Shown in pieces: positions 1 to 8,757 of a stretch of DNA of 64,000 bases. The DNA lies in contig NC_134767.1 in NCBI RefSeq assembly GCF_050436995.1, positions 8,246,001-8,310,000 of the forward strand, in the 5' to 3' direction. The notes beneath the pieces were generated by a model. The model saw only the letters and a list, made by a program, of their open reading frames with translations, was not told the origin of the DNA and did no database searches. Source of the DNA: Anticarsia gemmatalis. Taxonomy: Eukaryota > Arthropoda > Insecta > Lepidoptera > Erebidae. The translations under genes and the position numbers were made by a program. Numbering within the stretch: the first letter of the stretch is position 1; each line of letters opens with the position of its first letter.

Positions 1-620
1 TCGTGATTAATGGCAAATATATTTTTTTTCCTGCGAAATTAATCCTAATTCTGGAGAGGAGTCTTATTTGTGGTCAGGTAAAAGAAAATGTAGAAGTTTA
101 GGTTCGTTTGGATATTACTCTTTACATTCACCTGGAATTTGACTGAAATGTGGCACTGAGACATTTACAAGTAGAATTACTTAATATAATCTGATGCTAA
201 AGTCCACCCATGGAAACTTATTTTCGGGAATACGTTAGTACCTGTACTGTATCATATAAATACTTTTAGAAGTTCTTCATGACGTTTTGAATATCACAGC
301 TATAGGAGAAATAAGAATTTTAATGACCCGGGAGTCAGGAAACCATAGAAAACATAAAATACGATTCAACAGCGGTGTAGTCCCATAATTATAATATATA
401 GTTCCTATATAATTACCTCTTTGTTCCATCACATTCAAACTGATATAAATAAGACAAACTTGCCATTTTGAAGCCCTTTACTAGCTTTCCCATTTAAATA
501 CACTGTACCTAAATTCATTACTAATTTACTTGTACAGTCGTAAGCAAAACTATGTTTACTGTGGCACGTTGAAATGGTTACACCGCTGTAATCTTGCTGC
601 TTTATGCTGATACTGAAAAG
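1..620. other. No recognisable feature
   Basis: AT-rich. The next transporter exon was looked for here on the minus strand and not found. Confidence 0.5.
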
Positions 621-820
621 ACTCCGCGTGGTAACCCTTCCCGTGTAAATCCCGATGCCTCGAGAACTTCAAGATAACAAGTAAACTATGTGTCATTCTG
701 AGTCTTCAGCTACCTATATACCAAATTTCATCGTAATTGGTTCGGTAGTATTTATGTGAAAGAGTAACAAACATCCATACACACTCACAAACTTTCGCAT
801 GTATAATATTATTAGTAGGA
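621..820 (-). mobile_element. Helitron-B, 3' end lost
   Basis: The plus strand runs from CTTCCCGTGTAAATCCCGAT through ACCAAATTTCATCGTAATTG to AATATTATTAGTAGGA, the reverse of a TCCTA... element start. Confidence 0.7.
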
Positions 821-1083
821 TTCGGCTAGAACAAAAGAGCACAATAATTGCGGCAAGTTTCGTAAAACAGGCCAGCTCTGCTGAAGCTTGTTTGAGTAGT
901 GTGTGTATAATACACAGGAACATCTTTTATTCCATAGATTTCATCGGTGTTTTACCATACATACAGCGCAGCGTTACGTTTGACGTGCTGTTCAAGATGC
1001 AAAGTACCACGACGTCAACTTTTTTACTCCAGACGATCGCAGTAAATATCTCAAAAACAGCCTTTACGCCTGTCCAGGAATTA

Positions 1084-1190
1084 TAAATAAAATAATAAAT
1101 AAATTTAACCTATTACTGTCCCACTGCTGGGCAAGGGTCTCCTCCCGTAATGAGGGAGGGTTTAGGCCTTGAGTCCACCACGCTGGCCAA
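1084..1190 (-). mobile_element. SINE-A, 5'-truncated, with 12 bp target duplication
   Basis: Only the last 90 or so bases of SINE-A plus an AT-rich tail are present, yet the fragment is bounded by GTCCAGGAATTA on both sides (1072-1083 and 1191-1202). It therefore inserted already truncated. It lies left of the transporter exon at 2126. Confidence 0.9.
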
Positions 1191-1637
1191 GTCCAGGAAT
1201 TAATACCCGAAAAATCTGCTCGGCAACCACATACGTTAATGACACAAAATCGAGTCAGTTTTACATATTTTTGCTTGTAACTGTACAATGTACATTTGTA
1301 CATACATCATTGCGCTACGCTTAAGTTAAAGAATTTTAATTAAGTTTTGTGTTAAGACAAGTAGATTTATGACCACAGTTTATGACGCGACTTTACTTCT
1401 CTCGGACTTGAGAATCCTGCTGGAATGTGTGGAATCTATGGAAATTATTATCAGACTTTTTGTACACACTTTTCTAATTAATGTTATAAGCTTAATTTTA
1501 TACTTAGGTTAATTACTGGGTCCTAATTGAATTTCCGAGAAATGCGATCAGTCGACTGGATCTTTGTTGCTATGACAACAAGACTACAGATTTAAAGATT
1601 AATAAGTTTTTGCACATATTTAATACATATTTTGAAG

Positions 1638-1711
1638 GAATGCAAAGTCCCCAACCCGCTCTTAGCCACCATGTCGGTCGGTCCAGTCGGTCCTTACCCA
1701 GCAGTGGGACA
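1638..1711 (+). mobile_element. SINE-A fragment
   Basis: Contains GGAATGCAAAGTCCCCAACC and TACCCAGCAGTGGGAC, with the intervening part degenerate. It lies just before a 5S-type SINE. Confidence 0.65.
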
Positions 1712-1732
1712 AAAGGGACAGGTAAAACTAAC

Positions 1733-1945
1733 GGTCGGTAAACGATCTGTGGGTTAAGGAAACCCTGGCGCGGTCACTCCATAGATGGGTGACCGCATAG
1801 TGGTATTTGAACAGGGCGTCTCCGTGCTTCGGAGGGCACGTAAAAAGTCGGTCCCGGTTGTTGTCAACTAAGATAACAGTCAAAGGCCTTCGGGCGGCTT
1901 GAACTACTTTGACACTAGGTTGACCACTAACCATACGATAAGAAG
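1733..1945 (+). mobile_element. 5S-SINE-2, 5S rRNA-derived SINE
   Basis: The head contains GATCTGTGGGTTAAGGAAAC, GGCGCGGTCACT and ATAGATGGGTGACCGC, which follow the internal promoter region of 5S rRNA. The body has CGTGCTTCGGAGGGCACGT and GTCAAAGGCCTTCGGGCGGC. The 3' end is GTTGACCACTAACCATACGA plus an AAG-rich tail. It lies 180 bases from the transporter exon. Confidence 0.85.
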
Positions 1946-2125
1946 AAGATAGGCCGTAATTCAGGATAAAATTTCATTCTAGCTAAAATCTTTTGTTCTG
2001 ATGATTCTTCATCCAATTTCCCCTACCACTGGTTATTAACCACGATTCTATGCCTCAAAATAGGCACTAAAAAGCCTTAAAGCAAATTAAACATAGAGAA
2101 CATATCAGTCAAATAATGGTCTTAC

Positions 2126-2294
2126 CAAGGAAAGACAAAGAAGCCAGCCAGGAAGCCTGCTGGTCGGTCAGATGGAAGTCGCGTCTTGTGGCATTAGCTC
2201 CAGGACCCTGGAGGGACGCAATGGCTGGAGAGCTGTACCCTTTGCCAAGACCTGCTGAAAACGGAGCTAAGGATACTGCGAGGGCTGCTAGCAC
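2126..2294 (-). CDS. Internal exon of an SLC2-type sugar transporter (Tret1-like), first membrane segment
   Basis: The 169 nt exon lies between an acceptor (TTTATTTCTACAG, AG at 2295-2296) and a donor (GTAAGA starting at 2125). It is read in phase 0 from GTG and ends after the first base of a codon. The peptide begins VLAALAVSLAPFSAG, has GLGKGYSSPAIASLQ, and ends QQASWLASLSFLG. In the major facilitator sugar porters, and especially insect trehalose/hexose facilitators, this pattern is TM1, an outer loop with an N-glycosylation sequon (here NAT), and the start of TM2. The protein would sit in the plasma membrane and pass sugars down their gradient. The gene runs right to left. The following exons, which should carry the GRR/GRK loop and the remaining helices, were not found in 1-2125. 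Which paralog this is cannot be told. Confidence 0.8.
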
Positions 2295-2490
2295 CTGTAG
2301 AAATAAAAATATGTGATTAACTTCACATTTTTGCATAGGATTTCCTCTATTACATGAAATTATTTTTTCTCTTGGCGCTGTACCTAGGGACGACAATGTG
2401 GAGATATTTTATGATGTCTTATTCAAATTATATTTAAAGTTTTCTTTTGATGGTAACAAAATATATCAAACATTGTCGTACGCCGTAATA

Positions 2491-2778
2491 TAAGACACTG
2501 GTCGGGGAAAAAGTTTTTTCGCATTATCGTCAAAGGCCTTCGGCGACTTAAACAACTTTGACACTAGGTTGACCACTAACAATACGATAAGAAGAAGTAT
2601 GTATGAACTTGTAATTAAATCTCTTTGACTTCGAGAATCACAAATGAGTACACAGTTCCTTAAATTCCTTTCAGTGAGCTCGTGAGGTACCCAAATATCG
2701 AGCTTTTTTGTCTAGAGAAAAGATCTAATTACAAGTTCATGCATACTATAATGCTGTAAGACTTTTCCCCAACCTAAT
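2491..2778. mobile_element. mariner-like MITE split by a 5S-SINE-2 fragment
   Basis: Terminal inverted repeats are GGTCGGGGAAAAAGTT...GCATTAT at the left and ATAATGC...ACTTTTCCCCAACC at the right. They continue inward as AGTATGTATGAACTTGTAAT (2596 on) and ATTACAAGTTCATGCATACT (to about 2751). The left arm is interrupted at about 2529-2595 by a 5'-truncated 5S-SINE-2 end. Size and termini suggest a Tc1/mariner derivative. Confidence 0.7.
2529..2595 (+). mobile_element. 5S-SINE-2 3' fragment nested in the MITE
   Basis: GTCAAAGGCCTTCGGCGACT, GACACTAGGTTGACCACTAA and TACGATAAGAAGA are the family's 3' end. Confidence 0.75.
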
Positions 2779-2916
2779 ATACAATTAAAAAAACTATCAG
2801 TCTATTTAGAAGCCTGCCGAGCTGCTTTGCTCACGATGTGTTTTGAGCGTTTTTTTAAGCGTTTACTCCCCTCTTTCCAGCACAAAGACAATGATACATT
2901 TTAAGTTTATTCATAA

Positions 2917-3902
2917 CTAGCTGACCCGCGCAACTTCGTTTGCGTGTATCCCGCTACTTCGACAAATACAGTCAACGCACCAACACATATTGGATACTAA
3001 TTTTCAATTCACAATAACTTCTCTTTCCCTTAACCGCGTTTAAAATATTAAAATGTTTTTTGGTTTCTGTGACTCTTCTTTGATCGCCCCCCCTATCAGT
3101 TTTTGGAAAAAATATTTAAGTAATGTACAGATTTTTTTTGTCTTATATGTATAGATCAAAGTCGTAGTACCTACTTTTTAATATTATTTATTTTTTATGT
3201 ACCGTTTTTTTATATTTTTTGTTTTTTTTTATGTACTTACCTACTTTTGTTATATACATCTAACTATTATTTTCTTGTTTACTTTTAAAATTATTTACAT
3301 TCTACATTTTATTACTTTTACTTACGCTGCCCCCGCCGCCGCGGCCGGCCCGTACCGTGCCGCAATACTAATATCGTGATATCTCCTAAACTATATGTCT
3401 AAATAACACACTGTGAACTGCAAAAATAATCTAAATTAAATGCTCGTGATGATGAACTTACTTATTTTGATAAGGATATATGTATTATTGGTTATATCAC
3501 CAGTTAAACATCACCCAACGAATTAATACTTTTTTTTAATACAGAAAAGTAGTTTTTGTGACTTAAATAAAAAAGCTGGATATATGTCATCGCGGACTTT
3601 TTTGTAGAACTAATAAAGACCAATGTTTTTGCTATACATTGTTCTTACTTGTATCCAACGGTATAAGCGGCGCACGCACAAATGCAATCTTCAATTAGAT
3701 TTTTTTTCTGACTTCTTGGACATAAATCGCTATAACTCAGCTAATATAGTTACAATGTATTTCAATTATATATAAAAACCTGTCGGAGAAAATACTCTTT
3801 CTATTAGTGAAAACCGCATCAAAATCCGTTGCGTAGTTTTAAAGTTTTATGCATACGAAGGGACTACAGACAAAATGGGCGACTTTGTTTTATACTATGT
3901 AG
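2917..3902 (-). mobile_element. Helitron-like element, about 1 kb
   Basis: On the minus strand it begins near CACTACATAGTATAAAACAA and ends with the hairpin-like CGAAGTTGCGCGGGTCAGCTAG. It contains a GC-rich patch (3330-3362). The CTAG end is the Helitron signature; the start is less certain. Confidence 0.6.
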
Positions 3903-5228
3903 TGAAGTTGCAGTTTACGACCATATCAATTTATTTTTTGGGATATTCGTTATAGATTTGAAGTAATCAACACTATTTTATTGCGAAAATAAACCTTCAT
4001 GATAATTTTATACTGCAGAAAAAACTCGTAATTGCAATTTTCTTACAATAAGTTTTTCAAACAGTAAAATATTATATTCAAGCATCTATAATAATAAAAT
4101 CAAAACACCGTTCCTGCTGTCTGACCACGTCCAAGTGTATACAAAGTTGGCTGTCGACCAAAAGATTGTGAATTCAATTCCAACGTAGCTAAAGTTTTAT
4201 GAACGCAAAACGCCGATGCAGCTCCGACATCTGCCAATATTATACAGATAGGCCGAGTGTCAAACTAGTTTTTGAAGGTTCTAAGTTATAATATAATGTT
4301 TAGTAAAACTACAAGTAAAGTATGATAGTTCAAACCAAATTATACCTCGTCGCAAGATCTTTAAAACAACTATTCAAGGGATGTCCTCAATCCGGACTTG
4401 GCTTGTGTTATATATAGACTCAAAGTCTAAGGGAAAACCCTTATTTGGGAGGAGATCTTTGCTGAACTGTCAGACAATTTTTTTTTATCTAGCCTGTTTC
4501 TGTATCCCACTGCTGACAAAGGCCTCTCCCCTAGACTTCCAGTCCCCTCGGGCGCTTTTTGCGTCCGGCCAATCGTCCAGGAACGCGTCCAAGTTGTTAT
4601 TACGTCGAACATTGATGGGTTAAATTATTTTATTTTATCCATTTTTGCGTTATAAAATGATCCAGCTATTTTAAATGTAAATTTTTCCATATACGTTATA
4701 ACCCGAGTATAAAAATCTTGCAACAAAGTTAAGCAGTTTTTCAACAAGTTAAAGTCCAGTGCAGGATAAAGTAGGATCGGTGTAAAACTTAAACTTTGTA
4801 ACTCTAAAGTAGCCGATAACTAGTTAACTGCCGTTGCAGCGATATATTTGAAGATTAAGTTTAACTTACTTAGCAGATATAAATGGAACTGCCTAGTGGC
4901 TATAGGAAATTTAAAATGTAATAAGTTTAAACCAGACTGTAAGTAGTAATATACAAAAATACAAAATCCCTGTTGTTTCAAGTTTTAGCACCCATTATAT
5001 TTTTTTCTCACAGACGATTACTATAGTTTTTGCAACGGATATGGGTGATTGAAAAATTAGAGGATTGGAACTTTATTTGTTTACCTGACTTTTTTAATTT
5101 AATTTAACCAAGTTGCACCGATCGTGGATAGACTAAAAGACTGAAAATCTGCCCGTGACCAGACTAACGCTATGACCTATTGCATTATGATATTCAAGTT
5201 CTCATATGTAATTAAAGTTATTGTACGA
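3903..5228. other. Intron sequence with one LINE scrap
   Basis: Apart from 4481-4612 this is AT-rich DNA with no frame or repeat that could be identified. Confidence 0.5.
4481..4612 (-). mobile_element. 3' end of a non-LTR (LINE) retrotransposon, remnant
   Basis: Read on the minus strand, a short frame ends GDWKSRGEAFVSSGIQKQA. It resembles the extreme C-terminus of moth LINE reverse transcriptase proteins, where W, an EAFV motif and a final WI/GI are common. The rest of the LINE is absent. Confidence 0.6.
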
Positions 5229-5286
5229 TTTTAAACTCAGTTTTAATATCAAGTAGGAGTACTTGATATTAAAACTGAGTTTAAAA
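5229..5286. repeat. Perfect 27 bp inverted repeat (hairpin)
   Basis: Arms at 5229-5255 and 5260-5286 match without a mismatch around a 4-base centre GGAG. The stem is AT-rich. Nothing else nearby suggests a transposon end. Confidence 0.9.
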
Positions 5287-5749
5287 CTACCATCAATTTT
5301 AAACAAATAACACAATCGATACATCACAACTACCGTTCAACAATATTTGAACGTGACATAACCCTGTACATCTCAGGCTCAGGTAATAGGCTGTCTTAAC
5401 CAAACAGTTCGTTTCATCACGTACGTGCCGTTCCGGAGCAAACGGCGGGAGAGACTCGTAAAATTGTGTGCAAACTCATAGAAGTTTTTACAATCATGTT
5501 TGGCAAACAAAAATGTTTTGTTAACGTGACATTTTCGATATTGCTTCGAGCGAAGACGGTTGAGATCGGAGGATAATATTTTGGGGTAAAAAATATTGAG
5601 TACTACCTAGCTTTTGCTGGATTTCATGGAGATTTTTTGTAGCCTTTTAAGTGAAAGACATACTCTATAAGCTGATTAAAGAAAAATATCGTAACCGTAC
5701 AATTTTTATGGCGGTTAGCAATTTAGTTTTCTTTTTTTCAACCAGATAT

Positions 5750-5856
5750 TGTCCCACTACTGGGCAAGGGTCTCCCGCCTAACGAGGAAAGAAGAAGGCC
5801 TTGAGTTCACGCTGGCCAAGAGCAGGCTGAAGACTTTGCACGCCTTTAAGAAATTT
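5750..5856 (-). mobile_element. SINE-A fragment, degenerate
   Basis: The plus strand reads TGTCCCACTACTGGGCAAGG, then CTTGAGTTCACGCTGGCCAA and GACTTTGCACGCC, the reverse of the SINE-A 3' half. Confidence 0.7.
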
Positions 5857-6186
5857 CACCAGCATTAACTAACAATGACTACCGAATCACTTTTCACCTT
5901 ATACAAATTATTTCCAAACAAAATAGAAAAAAAAAACAACTAGATGGGAAACTGTAGTGCAAAAAGATATGAGTAAGTGTGAGGTTTCCGAAGACGATGT
6001 CCAGGATAAAGCGAAGTGGAGAAAGATCCGGAAGGCTGACCTCACTACCATATGGGATTCATAGCATGGAAGAGAGAAGATTTCCATACAAAATAGAGTA
6101 AAAATCCCGTACAATCTTGACATAAAATATTGCAGTACAGCAGTACAATATTATAGTAAATCATCTGTACTATATATACTATACTA

Positions 6187-6308
6187 TCTATACTAATATT
6201 ATAAAGCTGAAGAGTTTGTTTGTTTGTTTGAACGCGCTAATCTCAGGAACTACTGGTCCGATTTGAAAAATTCTTTCAGTGTTAGATAGCCCATTTATCG
6301 AGGAATAT
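6187..6308 (+). mobile_element. Helitron-A, 3'-truncated
   Basis: Starts TCTATACTAATATTATAAAG and includes the (TTTG)n run and GAACGCGCTAATCTCAGGAA. It breaks off in ATCGAGGAATATAC, 18 bases before the next copy. Confidence 0.85.
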
Positions 6309-6326
6309 ACTATATATAATATATAA

Positions 6327-6581
6327 TCTATACTAATATTATAAAGCTGAAGAGTTTGTTTGTTTGTTTATTTGTTTGTTTGTTTGAACGCGCTAATCTC
6401 AGAAACTATTGATCCGATTTCAAAAATTCTTTCAGTGTTAGATAGTCTCTTTATCGAGGAAGGTTATAGGCTATATATCATCACGCTACTACCAATAGGA
6501 GCAGAGTACCAGTACAAAATCGGGGAAAATTTTGACCCATCTCTCTTATGTGACGCAAGCGAAGTTGCGCGAGTCAGCTAG
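6327..6581 (+). mobile_element. Helitron-A, complete
   Basis: Starts TCTATACTAATATTATAAAG; ends GACGCAAGCGAAGTTGCGCG then AGTCAGCTAG before T. The 5' TC, terminal hairpin (CGCAAGCGAAGTTGCG) and CTAG end mark a Helitron. It has no coding capacity. Confidence 0.9.
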
Positions 6582-7401
6582 TCTTAGATATAACAAAGGG
6601 TAAGAGAACAATGTTCGTGTACATAATTTAGTTCAAAATATTCATAGCGGTAGATTATCATGTAGACCTTTATTATGTGTACTTTATATTATGGCGAAGG
6701 TGTTCTTGTAAACTGTGTTTGAGATAATTATGATTAAGTTTTTGTAAGACAGGTATTTTGTCGTAACACAGGTATTTTTACACGACGAGTAATGACTACT
6801 TATTATTATGACAAAGAAAAATGTGAAAATTATTTGACAATGGAAATGTCGGCCTATAGATTAAATGTTTAAATGGTGATCCGGTAGATGCCATAGAAAA
6901 TAATACAAGCAATAAATCCTTACGATCGGTAAGCACCGATTCCTTGAACTTCTAGCTTGAGTGAGGGCCATTTTACAGCCTAAGGATAAGTATCTGATAA
7001 CCTATTTGCTAATTAAAGTTATACGTAAACCGCAATCCGCAATTATTCTACTGTCAGCTGTTTGACTGTTAAACATACACAAATGGATATTGTTTTTGTT
7101 GTTAAAGCATAATACTATTTTTAAAAGTTTTTATACAATTAAGTATGTACTCTATTTTTCAAAAATAGATAACGTATACTGGCTGGTCCCAAAATTGTCA
7201 ACAATGTCATTCAATATTAAAAATAAACAAATAAAAAAGAAAACTTAAGAGCATTACAGAATTTTCATAAAGCTAAATGGCCAGTAACAGCTGTAATAAG
7301 AACTAAAAAAGTTTGGACTAAAATTGGTAGTAAAAATAATTGAAGTTTTAATTAAAAAACAAGCTGTACTATAAACTAACTGGGTGTATGTACCAGCAAT
7401 G
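6582..7401. other. No recognisable feature
   Basis: AT-rich DNA leading up to the TATGT target duplication of the Gypsy element. Confidence 0.5.
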
Positions 7402-7406
7402 TATGT

Positions 7407-7721
7407 TTGGCGGATGCTTCGTGAGCGGCGTTAGGTCAGGAAATAAACAACTTGGTTGCTAATTTAAGTATATTACATTATATTATTAGTACAGAAGTTT
7501 TAGCACAACTATAACTGAATGTACATGTTTGAGACAGAACTTAAGCCAAGTTATATGTTACAGAATGTGAACTGGCGTACATTCTACTTTTTGGCGCGTC
7601 CCAGAATGTTCGCGCGGGAAAAAGATCCCCGCTCCTCGAACGCCAGCTGTCAAAGTCGATTTGACAGGTTGCGTTCGGAAACGTCACAAGCGAATGTGGG
7701 CGAATGAAATAGGTCGCCACA
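7407..7721 (-). repeat. 3' LTR of the Gypsy element
   Basis: It reads as identical to 13212-13526 over 315 bp. It is bounded by the polypurine tract on its 5' side (element sense) and by host DNA with the TATGT duplication on the other. Confidence 0.95.
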
Positions 7722-7735
7722 TCACCCCCCCACGG
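7722..7735 (-). other. Polypurine tract
   Basis: In element orientation the bases before the 3' LTR read CCGTGGGGGGGTGA, with a run of seven G. This is the usual plus-strand priming site. It also sits immediately downstream of the pol stop. Confidence 0.75.
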
Positions 7736-7746
7736 AGAAAGACAAT

Positions 7747-8757
7747 TTAGTCTTTGAATACCTTAAACCTAACCCTCCTGCCTGACCTCGTAGTGTAGGC
7801 TGGATTAGACTTTTCTGCGGCAAGTGGCTGAGGTTTTGGTATAACTGGAATAGGTTTGGGAGGAATAGGTTTTGGAGGAACAGGTTCAATGAATGCAGGT
7901 TTAACCCTGTCCACACTTACTGTAACTTTTTTACCTCTTATATCGAGTGTTAGAGATTTGCCGTCGTTTGACCGTTCTATTACTAAATATGGCCCGTTAT
8001 AGGGTGGTTGCAACGCACGACGGACCGCGTCCTCTCGCAGATAGACGTGTGAAGAGGAATTTAACTCTTTAAACACAAAGGCAGCTGGAGTAGTATGTCG
8101 AGATGCAGGTATGGGTCTAATTTTTGACATATGGCGACGCAGTTTAACGACGAAGTCAGTTGGGTCTTCGAAATTAACTGAACATGGATTTGGTGCTAAT
8201 ATCTCCCCAGGTACACGTAAAGTTTCACCGTAGAGCATTTCGGCAACAGAGGCTTTAAGATCCTCCTTAAATACTGTTCTCATTCCCAAGAGAACTAATG
8301 GCAGAGCGCTAAGCCATTCGCCGTTGTGGCACATAATGGACGCTTTTAATTGCCTGTGCACTCGTTCGATGATTCCATTTGCTTGAGGGTGGTATGACGT
8401 AGTTCTAATTCGTTTTGTTGCAAAAGTTTGGAGCAATCTGCGAAACAGGTCCGATTCAAATTGAGTACCCTGATCTGTGGTGATGATGGCTGGAACACCA
8501 AAACGGGAAATCCATTCTTTGACAAACGTTTCTGCTACTTCTTCGGCCGTTATGCCTTGCATGGGCCATACCTCGGGCCATCTACTGGCTCTATCAATTG
8601 CTGTCAAACAATAGCGATAACCTTTACAAGGCGGCAAGGGTCCAATTATGTCAATATGAACGTGTTGAAAACGACCAGAAGGAGTTGCAAAGTTAGCAAG
8701 GGGTGCGGAGTTATGTCTAGTTATTTTACTGCGCTGACATGCGTCACATGTGCGGGC
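7747..8757 (-). pseudogene. pol: Gypsy pol, second part: integrase catalytic core and C-terminus, cut off by a TGA
   Basis: This continues the pol frame without any shift for 336 codons to the natural stop at 7747. It opens with the Cys pair of the zinc domain, then shows the three acidic residues of the integrase core in VHIDIIGPL, ITTDQGTQFESD and HPQANGIIERVHRQ. A C-terminal tail follows that is rich in Pro (PVPPKPIPPKPIPVIPKPQP) and ends with YTTRSGRRVRF, a tail type I associate with this clade. There is no chromodomain. Because a stop precedes it, normal translation would not make an integrase from this copy. Confidence 0.9.

Noticed and set aside
6355..6386. TTTG repeats taken as a CRISPR-like or satellite array
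   Set aside because: A four-base microsatellite inside a Helitron without spacers.
7519..7707. Identical 62-codon frames here and at 13324-13512
   Set aside because: Both lie within the LTRs; identity follows from LTR duplication.
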